A stretch of DNA of 37,673 nt from assembly GCA_027365775.1 (NCBI GenBank), contig DAHXLX010000007.1:1-37673 (forward strand), given 5' to 3'. Position numbers and translations under genes: made by a program. Positions within the stretch are counted from its first letter, which is position 1, and every line of letters starts with the position of its first letter. The notes below the pieces were generated by a model, which had not been told where the DNA came from, searched no databases, and saw nothing but the letters and a program-made list of their open reading frames with translations. Shown here in pieces: positions 15,938-23,900 of the stretch. The DNA is from Candidatus Saccharimonadota bacterium. GTDB lineage: Bacteria; Patescibacteriota; Saccharimonadia; Saccharimonadales; UBA4665.

Positions 15938-17746
15938 ATGAGCGTACTGTCGGCAAGCTCACAGAAACAACTAGAAGATCTATTGGTTAAAAACAAGATT
16001 ATCAGCGAGGCTCAGTTAACAGCCGAAAAAACAAAAGCGGACAAAGAACATGAGCCGTTCATAAGTTTACTGGTTAAAGACCATTTGGTATCCAATGAAG
16101 ATCTTACAAAATATAGCGCCAAGGTCAATAAGGTTCCCTATGTCAATTTAAGCGAATCAATAATCGACCAGAAAATATTAGATTTGATACCTAAAGATAT
16201 CGCCGAACATTATATGGCCGTACCGCTAGGGGAGATACAACACCGGGTCGTGGTTGCAATGCTTGACGCGGATAATGTTCAAGCGATTGACTTCCTGTCT
16301 AACAAAATCGGTCGACCGATCAAAGTTTATGCCGCATCGGAAGAGGGCATCCGTAATATCTTGCAGCAATACAAGGTGAACATAGGTGCGGATGTCGTAG
16401 GCGATATAAGCGGGGCAGTCAGTCAATCAGTCGCGGAATTAGCTAAAGATGAACCCAAAGCACCTGTGCAATCAAAAAAAGAAACCAATGTGGCTACATT
16501 CGTCCAGGATTCACCGGTCAGCAAAATATTGTCGACCATACTTGAATACGCCGGCAACAACCGCGCCAGTGATGTGCATATGGAGCCGACCGAGGACTCA
16601 TTTAAAATACGCTGTCGTATCGATGGTGTGTTGCGTGAAATTATGAAATTGCCCAAAGGATTAGAGCCGGCATTGGTGTCCAGAGTAAAGATTCTATCAA
16701 ACCTGAAAATAGACGAGCACCGTGTACCGCAAGACGGTGAATTTTCAATTGTTGTCGGCAATAAAAAGATTGACTTACGTATTGCCATATCGCCGGTCGT
16801 CTGGGGTGAACAAGTAGTGATACGTTTACTGGACAAGTCTAGTACCAGTTTGAAATTAGAGGATATGGGCTATAAGGGTCGTGCTTTGAGGGCTGTACGC
16901 AATGGCATTGCGGCTACCAGCGGTATGGTACTGACATCCGGGCCGACCGGCTCCGGTAAGTCGACATCGCTATATGCCTTATTACAAGAAGTCAAAAATG
17001 ACACGGTTAACATTGTCACAATGGAAGATCCGGTCGAATATAAGATGGAGGGAATTAATCAGATTCAAGTTAATCCTGATGTTGGTCTGACATTTGCCGC
17101 CGGCTTGAGATCGATTTTGCGTCAGGATCCTGATGTGATCATGGTTGGCGAGATTCGCGATCATGAAACAGCCGAACTGGCCGTACAAGCGGCATTGACC
17201 GGACACTTAGTGTTCAGTACTCTCCACACCAACTCGGCTGCCGGTATATTGCCCAGGTTATTGGATATGGGGATAGAACCGTTTCTAATTGCCAGCACAA
17301 TCAGAACGGTTATCGGCCAGCGGTTAGTGCGACGCGTTGCCAAAGATATAGAAACCTACAAAGCGAGTTCGGTTGAGGATGCGGCCATACATGATTGCAT
17401 AGGTATGATACTCCCCAAGACCGAAGATGACGTTAAAAAGGTGAGCGAAGACCTTGGATATCAGAACTTGCCACTAGCCGGTCAAAATGCTTATACTTTA
17501 ACTAGAGGCATAGATAGTCCTCAAGCACCTAAGGGTTTTAAAGGTCGGGTCGGCATTTATGAAGCGTTCGAAGTTACTTCATCAATCCAGGACTTGATAC
17601 TTAAACGGGCGACAACCGCCGAAATACAAGATGCGGCCCGCTCAGAGGGTATGATTACCATGCGTCAAGACGGCTATCTTAAAGCACTGGACGGGCTGAC
17701 TACCATACAAGAAGTTGACCGCGTCGCATCTGCCGATGCATCATAA
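15938..17746 (+). CDS. pilB: Type IV pilus extension ATPase PilB (GspE family)
   Basis: The product is 602 aa and hexameric in the family. An N-terminal T2SSE_N/MshEN-like domain (about 1-150) has PYVNLSESIIDQKILDLIPK. The N2 domain carries the Asp-rich SDVHMEPTEDSFKIRCRIDG. Walker A is GPTGSGKS (335-342), the Asp box is near IVTMEDPVEYKMEGINQIQV, Walker B is DPDVIMVGEIRD (about 396-407), and the His box is FSTLHTNSAAG. It powers fibre extension. Odd point: the four-Cys zinc site between the His box and the C-terminus is absent; only C224-type and C487-type single cysteines are seen, and the region is a divergent insert (ETYKASSVEDAAIHDCIGM). AGGAG ribosome-binding site upstream. Confidence 0.95.
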   Translation: MSVLSASSQKQLEDLLVKNKIISEAQLTAEKTKADKEHEPFISLLVKDHLVSNEDLTKYSAKVNKVPYVNLSESIIDQKILDLIPKDIAEHYMAVPLGEIQHRVVVAMLDADNVQAIDFLSNKIGRPIKVYAASEEGIRNILQQYKVNIGADVVGDISGAVSQSVAELAKDEPKAPVQSKKETNVATFVQDSPVSKILSTILEYAGNNRASDVHMEPTEDSFKIRCRIDGVLREIMKLPKGLEPALVSRVKILSNLKIDEHRVPQDGEFSIVVGNKKIDLRIAISPVVWGEQVVIRLLDKSSTSLKLEDMGYKGRALRAVRNGIAATSGMVLTSGPTGSGKSTSLYALLQEVKNDTVNIVTMEDPVEYKMEGINQIQVNPDVGLTFAAGLRSILRQDPDVIMVGEIRDHETAELAVQAALTGHLVFSTLHTNSAAGILPRLLDMGIEPFLIASTIRTVIGQRLVRRVAKDIETYKASSVEDAAIHDCIGMILPKTEDDVKKVSEDLGYQNLPLAGQNAYTLTRGIDSPQAPKGFKGRVGIYEAFEVTSSIQDLILKRATTAEIQDAARSEGMITMRQDGYLKALDGLTTIQEVDRVASADAS

Positions 17747-17777
17747 CAAGGTTCTTAAGATATAAGGGTGGAACGAC

Positions 17778-17822
17778 ATGTTAAAACCAATGATTATCAA
17801 ACAGCGTAAAGAGGCAAAATAA
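17778..17822 (+). CDS. Possible 14-codon ORF in the pilB-pilT gap
   Basis: MLKPMIIKQRKEAK is preceded by AAGGGTGG, a good ribosome-binding site six bases from the ATG. It sits alone in the 109-bp pilB-pilT gap. It could be a leader ORF tuning pilT translation or chance. Confidence 0.25.
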   Translation: MLKPMIIKQRKEAK

Positions 17823-17855
17823 CAATTTTGGCACAATAAAGTAGGACAAAAATTA

Positions 17856-18923
17856 ATGCAAAATACTCCCCGCATCGAAGTACTTTTGGAAGAAGTAATC
17901 AAGAAAAAATCTTCTGACTTGCATCTACAAGTAGGTACCAGACCGATGTTGAGAATAGATGGCAAACTAGTGCCGATAGCTGACGTAGATGTACTGACCG
18001 AAGAGGCAATCGAAGCTTTGGTATTTGCCATTCTGGACGAGGATCAAAAACAGATTTTGTTAAAAGATAAAGAATTCGATTTTAGTTTTGCATTTGGTGA
18101 TTTAGGACGATTTCGTGTTAATGCGTTTCACGAGAGAGGAAATCTGGCGGCTGCTTTAAGGTACATTACAAATGAAATACCGGATATAGAGCAACTGGGT
18201 TTACCACCGGTAGTCGGCAAATTTGCCGACTACCCGCGTGGCTTAGTTCTGGTTACCGGCCCAACCGGATCAGGAAAATCGACATCTTTAGCCTCTCTAA
18301 TCAAAAAGATAAATCTGGAACAAGCTCGACATATTATTACTATAGAAGATCCGATTGAATATACCCACAACTCCAGTAAATCAGTGATAGTTCAGCGGGA
18401 AGTCCACTATGATACTTATTCCTTCAGTGCCGCACTGAGATCTGCCCTGCGTGAAGACCCGGACGTTGTTCTGATCGGAGAAATGCGAGACCTCGAAACC
18501 ATCGCCAGCGCGATTACGATTGCCGAAACCGGCCATCTTGTTTTTGCTACACTGCACACAAACTCGGCTAGCCAATCAATCGATCGGATGATTGATGTGT
18601 TCCCACCCCACCAACAGTCTCAAATCAGATCCCAACTAGGCAACATACTGATGGCGATCTGTTCTCAGCGGTTGATACCATTATTGGGGGGAGGACGGAT
18701 TGCCGCAGCCGAGATTTTGGTGGCTACACCAGCGGTGCGTAATATTATCCGCGAAGGTAAAACGCATCAGCTTGAAGCGGTTATTCAGACCGGTGCCGAA
18801 TTCGGCATGCAATCAATGGACCATACTTTGGTTAAGTTAATCAAGGCCGGTCAAGTCAGTTACGACGAGGCGAAAGACTTTGCCGTAGACCTCGACGAGC
18901 TGGATAGACTAATGAGGGGTTAG
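17856..18923 (+). CDS. pilT: Type IV pilus retraction ATPase PilT
   Basis: The product is 355 aa, the normal PilT length, without the PilB N-terminal domains. Opening: KKKSSDLHLQVGTRPMLRID. Walker A GPTGSGKS is at 135-142, the Asp box is IITIEDPIEYTH, Walker B is DPDVVLIGEMRD, and the His box is FATLHTNSA. The retraction-specific end includes AAAEILVATPAVRNIIREGK, the AIRNLIRE-type motif, and FGMQSMDHTLVKLI. It depolymerises the fibre, giving twitching force and DNA or host-surface pulling. The presence of a full PilT argues for a dynamic pilus. Confidence 0.96.
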   Translation: MQNTPRIEVLLEEVIKKKSSDLHLQVGTRPMLRIDGKLVPIADVDVLTEEAIEALVFAILDEDQKQILLKDKEFDFSFAFGDLGRFRVNAFHERGNLAAALRYITNEIPDIEQLGLPPVVGKFADYPRGLVLVTGPTGSGKSTSLASLIKKINLEQARHIITIEDPIEYTHNSSKSVIVQREVHYDTYSFSAALRSALREDPDVVLIGEMRDLETIASAITIAETGHLVFATLHTNSASQSIDRMIDVFPPHQQSQIRSQLGNILMAICSQRLIPLLGGGRIAAAEILVATPAVRNIIREGKTHQLEAVIQTGAEFGMQSMDHTLVKLIKAGQVSYDEAKDFAVDLDELDRLMRG

Positions 18924-18936
18924 GCAAATATAAACA

Positions 18937-20166
18937 ATGTTGAATTATAACTACACCGCAAGAAATACAAAGACCGGCAGTCTGATTAAGGCGATGGTTC
19001 AAGCAGAAGACGAGCACGCAGCAGCGGCTCTGATTATGAAAGAAGGTCTGACACCTTTGGAAATAAAGTTGGCCACGGACAAAGGTCTGCTCGGATCGAT
19101 AAAAAAGGGTAAGGTCAGAACCAAGGACCGGGTATTGTTTGCACGACAACTCAGTACTCTTATTAACGCCGGTCTGCCTTTGGTTCAGGCATTACGGAGC
19201 GTGAATGACCAGACGACAAGCAAACCGCTTAAAGTAGTGATTGGTGGCGTTATAAGTGATATTGAAGCCGGTAAATCGCTTTCTGCATCATTAGCCAGAT
19301 ACCCTAGAACCTTTAACAATGTTTTTCAAAGTCTGGTAGCTGCCGGTGAAGCATCGGGTACGCTTGATGAGTCGCTTGAGCGTATAGCCAATCAACAAGA
19401 GAAAGATTCTGACATAATCCATAAGATTCGTGGTGCTATGATCTACCCGTTGATCGTGGTGTTGGTTATGATCGCAGTGGTTATATTCATGCTGGTTAAA
19501 GTATTGCCACAAGTTAAGATGCTATATACTAGCTTTCCCGGCGCAACACTGCCGATTTATACCAGAGTGCTGCTCGATCTGTCTAGCTTTGTGATCCATT
19601 TCTGGTGGCTGATGCTAATCATAGTCTTAGGGTTGATTGGCGGCTTGATTTACGGAACCCGGACAAAGCGTGGCATCATTATTATGGATAGCATTAAAAT
19701 TAACGCACCGCCGTTTAATACGCTGTTTAAAAAACTCTACATGGCCCGGTTTGCCCGAACTGCCTCGACGTTAGTGGCTGCGGGTGTACCGCTTCTACAG
19801 GTATTACAGATAACCGCTGACTCGGTGAGTAACTATCATGTTTCGCAATCGATCAAAAAGGCCAGCGAAAAGGTAAAAAGCGGTAAATCCTTAGGCGATT
19901 CTCTGACGGGCGATCCTTACTTTTTGCCTTTGGTACCGAATATGCTGAAAATCGGCGAACAATCAGGCTCAATGGAACAAATGCTGGCTAAATCAGCCGA
20001 ATATTATGAGAAAGAAGTAGATAACGCCGTTAAGAACATATCGACGATTATCGAACCAGTAATGATGGTGCTGCTTGGTATTGTTGCTCTGGTAATCGTA
20101 GCGGCAGTACTGCTGCCAATTTATAGCCTGGCTGGATCGGGCGCAATTAGCCAAGGGGGTGTCTAA
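18937..20166 (+). CDS. pilC: Type IV pilus inner-membrane platform protein PilC
   Basis: The product is 409 aa with two T2SSF domains. Domain 1 includes VRTKDRVLFARQLSTLINAG and QEKDSDIIHKIRGAMIYPLI. Domain 2 includes KKLYMARFARTASTLVAAGV and MLAKSAEYYEKEVDNAVKNI. Three membrane stretches are visible, near 168-190, 220-242 and 372-400, as in GspF/PilC. It couples PilB/PilT rotation to pilin loading. It follows pilT by 13 bp. Confidence 0.96.
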   Translation: MLNYNYTARNTKTGSLIKAMVQAEDEHAAAALIMKEGLTPLEIKLATDKGLLGSIKKGKVRTKDRVLFARQLSTLINAGLPLVQALRSVNDQTTSKPLKVVIGGVISDIEAGKSLSASLARYPRTFNNVFQSLVAAGEASGTLDESLERIANQQEKDSDIIHKIRGAMIYPLIVVLVMIAVVIFMLVKVLPQVKMLYTSFPGATLPIYTRVLLDLSSFVIHFWWLMLIIVLGLIGGLIYGTRTKRGIIIMDSIKINAPPFNTLFKKLYMARFARTASTLVAAGVPLLQVLQITADSVSNYHVSQSIKKASEKVKSGKSLGDSLTGDPYFLPLVPNMLKIGEQSGSMEQMLAKSAEYYEKEVDNAVKNISTIIEPVMMVLLGIVALVIVAAVLLPIYSLAGSGAISQGGV

Positions 20167-20265
20167 GTACCGACTTGTGGATAAATGCTTGCTTTTTACT
20201 CCAGTCAACAGTATGATGCCTAAAGCATAAGCAATTATAAATATCTGCAAAGGGGGCATTTGCAA

Positions 20266-20826
20266 ATGCTTTACAAAATAAAAAGACCTAATCAATCAGG
20301 CTTTACGATTATTGAAACGTTGATCGTACTAGCGATCGCCGGGCTTATCATGCTGATAGTATTCTTGGCCGTACCGGCGCTGCAAAGAAGCGCCAGGAAT
20401 ACCCAGCGTAAGAATGATGTGTCGGCGATGGCCAGCGCTATCGCCAACTATATAGATAATAACGGCGGTACATTGCCAACGCAAATAAAGGAAGGTAACG
20501 GATCTAATATTATTATGTTTGGTGGACCAAACTGTTCAGGGTCTGCTACTTGTAATACAGAACAAGCCAAACTTGGTTATTACACAGCTTCTTCTACCGG
20601 TTGGAGTACAAGTGCTGGTGAGATACAAATAGTATCAGCAAGTACCGTACAGGGCATAACAACGCCTACAGTGGCAAACACACAGCAAGTAGATATAGTA
20701 TCAGGTTACACTTGTAACTCGTCTGGTACGGGTTTGAGTTCTAGTGGTGGCGGACAGAGAACAATGGCTCTTGTTTATTGGATAGAGACCGGCGGTACGC
20801 CATCTGAACAATGCACTGAGCAATAA
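20266..20826 (+). CDS. Type IV prepilin, candidate major pilin
   Basis: The product is 186 aa. A basic 12-residue leader ends with the PilD site NQSG^FTIIETLIVLAIAGL; Phe is +1 and Glu is +5. The hydrophobic N-terminal helix continues to about residue 35, followed by RNTQRKNDVSAMASAIANYI, typical of major pilins. The globular part has two disulphide-capable Cys pairs (GPNCSGSATC; YTCNSS and SEQC). I start at ATG 20266, which has a strong ribosome-binding site AGGGGG (20251-20256), stronger than elsewhere in the locus, as expected for a highly made subunit. It is the last gene of the pilM operon, directly before a strong terminator. Major-pilin status is inferred. Confidence 0.9.
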   Translation: MLYKIKRPNQSGFTIIETLIVLAIAGLIMLIVFLAVPALQRSARNTQRKNDVSAMASAIANYIDNNGGTLPTQIKEGNGSNIIMFGGPNCSGSATCNTEQAKLGYYTASSTGWSTSAGEIQIVSASTVQGITTPTVANTQQVDIVSGYTCNSSGTGLSSSGGGQRTMALVYWIETGGTPSEQCTEQ

Positions 20827-20838
20827 AATATGATAAAA

Positions 20839-20873
20839 AAAGAATCAGGCTCGATTTTAGAGCCTGATTCTTT
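20839..20873 (+). terminator. Strong terminator ending the core pilus operon
   Basis: A perfect 14-bp stem AAAGAATCAGGCTC / GAGCCTGATTCTTT with a 7-base loop is flanked by A residues on the left and TTT on the right. It lies 12 bp after the pilin stop. Confidence 0.9.
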
Positions 20874-20883
20874 ATGTTATTAT
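20873..20883 (+). promoter_or_regulatory. pilD promoter fused to the terminator
   Basis: TATG-T-TATTAT is an extended -10 box (hexamer 20878-20883). It begins on the last T of the terminator stem. The predicted start is 20890 and the pilD ATG is at 20891, so a leaderless mRNA is expected. Confidence 0.6.
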
Positions 20884-20890
20884 GGTCTAA

Positions 20891-21742
20891 ATGGTAGTGC
20901 TATTGCTTATAGTAATAGGTTTGGCTTGTGGCAGCTTTACCAACGCACTTGTCTGGCGTATTCATGAGCAAGATAAGTTAGACCGCAAAAAAAAACAATT
21001 AACAAAACGAGCACTGTCAAAGCTGTCTATAGTTAATGGTAGGTCAATGTGTCCCAATTGCCATCACACTTTGGCCGCAATAGACTTAATCCCTATCTTT
21101 AGTTGGCTAAGTTTAAGGGCTAAGTGCAGATATTGCCATAAACCAATCAGTATACAATACCCGATCGTTGAGGCTATGACGGCGTTACTATTTATAGCTT
21201 CTTTTTATCTTTGGCCGATGTCGGTCAACGGTAAGAGCCTATTTGTTTTCGTGTTGTGGCTGATCTTTTTAACTGGCTTTATTGCGTTGGCGATATACGA
21301 CTTAAGATGGTTTGTGCTACCCAATCGGATCATATATCCGTTAATTATACTAGCGGTAATACAGGTTATTATAGTCTCAACGTTATTTAAAGAAGGTAGC
21401 GGTTTGTTGTTTAGTAGTGTTTGGGGTGCGCTAATCGGCGGCGGCGTCTTTTATATTTTGTTTCAGATCTCTAACGGACGTTGGATTGGTGGCGGTGATG
21501 TTAAATTGGGCACCTTATTGGGGATTATTGTCGGCGGACCTGCCGCCAGCATCCTGCTGTTATTCAGCTCTTCATTACTGGGCACGTTATATTCGTTACC
21601 GTTACTAATTACCGGGAAAGTTAAACGGGACAGTAAAATACCATACGGACCGTTTTTGTTGGTTGCGGCCACGATAACAGTATTATTCGGCACTAGCATC
21701 ATTAATTGGCTAAAAAGTAGGGCTTTATTGCCAATAAACTGA
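20891..21742 (+). CDS. pilD: Prepilin peptidase PilD (type IV leader peptidase / A24)
   Basis: The product is a 283-aa polytopic membrane enzyme. The N-terminal part has GSFTNALVWR and a cytoplasmic zinc site with two Cys pairs (C54/C57 MCPNCHH and C79/C82 KCRYCHK). Catalytic aspartates: D137 in IYDLRWFVLPN and D203 in the GGGDVKLG motif. It removes leader peptides ahead of the +1 residue of the nine pilin-like proteins here and may N-methylate them. Its own promoter lets it be expressed independently of the core operon. Confidence 0.95.
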   Translation: MVVLLLIVIGLACGSFTNALVWRIHEQDKLDRKKKQLTKRALSKLSIVNGRSMCPNCHHTLAAIDLIPIFSWLSLRAKCRYCHKPISIQYPIVEAMTALLFIASFYLWPMSVNGKSLFVFVLWLIFLTGFIALAIYDLRWFVLPNRIIYPLIILAVIQVIIVSTLFKEGSGLLFSSVWGALIGGGVFYILFQISNGRWIGGGDVKLGTLLGIIVGGPAASILLLFSSSLLGTLYSLPLLITGKVKRDSKIPYGPFLLVAATITVLFGTSIINWLKSRALLPIN

Positions 21743-21773
21743 GCATCGATGGCTACCCCTGTTGTATCCAAAT

Positions 21774-21787
21774 GCTTATGCTATAAT
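21774..21787 (+). promoter_or_regulatory. Promoter of minor-pilin cassette 1
   Basis: GCTTATG-C-TATAAT, identical to the pilM promoter core (hexamer 21782-21787). The predicted start is about 21794; the ATG is at 21796. Confidence 0.72.
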
Positions 21788-21795
21788 TAGCACAA

Positions 21796-22659
21796 ATGCA
21801 ATTATCTGCAAAAAGTGGGTTTACGATAATTGAAGTCATGATATATCTTGCAGTAAGTGGAATACTATTATCCAGTGCATATGTCTTAATCACTGGCCGT
21901 CAAAATTATAGTGAATTCATACTGGGCATAAGACAAATCGCATCAAACATTCGGACAGACATCAGTAATGTTTCATTGGGTTATTACCCAAGTTTGGATT
22001 TAAAATGCCAACCCAAGAGCGGTGGCGGTATAACGATAACCAGTACAACGACACCGTCTCAAGGTACTAATAACGGTTGTCAGTATATTGGCGAAGCCAT
22101 ACAGTTCGATCCTAATAACCAGCCAGACGAATATAATGTCTATACCGTAGCCGGTGCTGAGTTTCAAGGTAGCAATAACACACTTGTAACGAATCTTTCA
22201 AACTCATACCCGCTGGCGGTTCCAAACTCCGTAAGCAACAGTATTCAAACTGTCACATTGCCATATGGAATACACCTGTATTCAATAAACTCTAATATAT
22301 TGACTCAATGTAATTCGGTGTCTCAAGCATACTTATGCCCATATATGTTCGGGGTTTATTCCTTAACCGGAGCCAGCAGTGCGGTCAATGGTAGCGGGTC
22401 AGTTGACTTAGTACCATATTGTGATAACAAATCAATTAATGAAAATACCGCAGAAAGCTATATAGACAGTATAGATAATAATCCGAACGGCGTGTGCCCG
22501 GCGACAGATTATCCACCAAGTAGCGACTATAACCCTGCCTCTGGCATAGTATATTGCTTCGATAGTTCTACCACTAACCAGTCAGGAGTTATAACAATTG
22601 GAGCCGGAGGCAACCCTAATCTGGTCAACCTAACTATCCATAGCTATCCATGCTCATGA
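21796..22659 (+). CDS. Minor pilin, cassette 1 gene A
   Basis: The product is 287 aa. An 8-residue leader ends at SAKSG^FTIIEVMIYLAVSGI (+1 Phe, +5 Glu). After the helix comes TDISNVSLGYYPSLD, which matches SDISDVATGNYKIPD in the same position of the 25023 protein. The C-terminal part shares the pattern D/N-S-x-T-T-N-x-S followed by I-x-I-G and a final Cys. Cys-rich globular domain. It is the first of four co-transcribed pilin-like genes and overlaps the next by ATGA. Confidence 0.88.
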   Translation: MQLSAKSGFTIIEVMIYLAVSGILLSSAYVLITGRQNYSEFILGIRQIASNIRTDISNVSLGYYPSLDLKCQPKSGGGITITSTTTPSQGTNNGCQYIGEAIQFDPNNQPDEYNVYTVAGAEFQGSNNTLVTNLSNSYPLAVPNSVSNSIQTVTLPYGIHLYSINSNILTQCNSVSQAYLCPYMFGVYSLTGASSAVNGSGSVDLVPYCDNKSINENTAESYIDSIDNNPNGVCPATDYPPSSDYNPASGIVYCFDSSTTNQSGVITIGAGGNPNLVNLTIHSYPCS

Positions 22660-23090
22660 AAATCATGTCTCAGGCCGGTGATACAATCGTAGAAGCGTTG
22701 TTTGCAATTGCCATAATAAGTTTGGTTTTGACTGCGGCATACATTACCGCCAATAATTCGCAAAATACGCTTAGAGATGCTCAAGAACGTGACCAAGCCA
22801 TAACCTTAGCGCAGTCTGAGGCGGAAATTCTTAATGCAATAAGTCCACAACCTATAACAGCACATGATTTCTGTTTATCTCCGTCAAATCAAGCTGTATT
22901 AAGAAAGCCACAATGTTCAGGTATGGGCACTGACAACTTATATTCGGTCACTATATCCAATGTCAGTTCTTCAAGATGCAGATCTCCTAACCTTGAAACA
23001 TATAAGGTGCAAGTAAGCTGGCCAAGTCTTCAAGGAGGGACTGACTATGTGTATATGTATTACCAGCCACCCAACTTCATCTGCCCATAA
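22656..23090 (+). CDS. Minor pilin, cassette 1 gene B (GDTIVE type)
   Basis: The product is 144 aa from ATG 22656, which overlaps the upstream stop as ATGA. Two other in-frame ATGs (22650, 22665) give nearly the same leader. The cleavage site reads SQAG^DTIVEALFAIAIISLV: +1 is Asp, not Phe/Met, but Glu +5 is kept. Later blocks RDAQERDQAITLAQSEAEIL and the end SWPSLQGG...YYQPP are shared with the 25945 protein (RDAQEHTEALTIAQTQVEDL; SWPSLFGG...YYQPP). This resembles PilV-type minor pilins. Confidence 0.87.
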   Translation: MKIMSQAGDTIVEALFAIAIISLVLTAAYITANNSQNTLRDAQERDQAITLAQSEAEILNAISPQPITAHDFCLSPSNQAVLRKPQCSGMGTDNLYSVTISNVSSSRCRSPNLETYKVQVSWPSLQGGTDYVYMYYQPPNFICP

Positions 23091-23216
23091 AAGCCTAAAC
23101 AACAACTTTAATAAATTTTATAATGGTGAGTATCAATAAAAACGCTTATGATAAAAGGACAGAACCATTCACATCAATTAACATCTGTGTGAATTTGTAA
23201 ATAAAATATATAGCTT
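23091..23216. promoter_or_regulatory. Upstream region with the AACGCTTATG element
   Basis: This 126-bp AT-rich gap holds AACGCTTATG (23141-23150), followed at the -10 position by a weak TAAAAG, and a TATAAT at 23119-23124. A promoter here would let genes C and D of cassette 1 be expressed separately from A and B. Confidence 0.4.
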
Positions 23217-23900
23217 ATGATTATAGCTGGACATACAGAACAACAAGGCGTCACTATCGTTGAATTGATGATCGCGACCGCTGTTTTTTCGGTTGTCTTG
23301 TTAATTATTATCTATGCCTTCATGTTTGTGACCGATGACTATGTTAAAGGTTACATCCAATCATTTACGCAGGCTACGGCCAGGGCGATCGAGCAGCAAG
23401 TGGCCACAGATATCGAACTCAGTAACGGTTACATCGGACCAACTCAATTCGGACCAACTCAATCAACCAGCAGTGCTCAAGGGTACTGTATAGCCGATCA
23501 TCGATATAGCTTTGCCTTAAACAACGAATATACCGGGTCTCCCAGTCACCGTAATGGATTACTGGTTGATACTCCCAATGGTGGGTGTACTAGCTCAACG
23601 TTTCCCCAACCAGTGTTGACTAGTTCCGTCAGCCAAAACAGTCAGGAACTACTGGATAAGAACATGGCTCTTACATGTTTTTGTATTTCGCCGCTTAATA
23701 TGAGTAATCGGCTCTATAAAATTGAAATTGAAGTTGCCTACGGCTCTCCACCATACAATGGTAATTGTTCGAGCGGTAGCTCATGCTCCACCTCTGTGCT
23801 TACAACTGGATCGTGTCCGCCATTAAGTCTAGGCGGTAACTTCTGTGCTTACTCAACACTACAAGCAGATGTTCAACAACGAATTGTCGGAGGCAATTAA
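23217..23900 (+). CDS. Minor pilin, cassette 1 gene C
   Basis: The product is 227 aa. Leader MIIAGHTEQQG^VTIVELMIATAVFSVVL: Val at +1 and Glu at +5, similar to PilW/PulJ-type minor pilins. The middle contains an exact 15-bp tandem duplication (TCGGACCAACTCAAT at 23434 and 23449) that encodes a doubled GPTQ. The end NFCAYSTLQADVQQRI aligns with TFCAISALTTTVTSRI of gene C in cassette 2. Stop and next ATG overlap by one base. Confidence 0.87.
   Translation: MIIAGHTEQQGVTIVELMIATAVFSVVLLIIIYAFMFVTDDYVKGYIQSFTQATARAIEQQVATDIELSNGYIGPTQFGPTQSTSSAQGYCIADHRYSFALNNEYTGSPSHRNGLLVDTPNGGCTSSTFPQPVLTSSVSQNSQELLDKNMALTCFCISPLNMSNRLYKIEIEVAYGSPPYNGNCSSGSSCSTSVLTTGSCPPLSLGGNFCAYSTLQADVQQRIVGGN

Noticed and set aside
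16423..16836. A 137-codon minus-strand open frame inside pilB
   Set aside because: It lies opposite conserved pilB sequence; the open frame reflects codon bias of the real gene.
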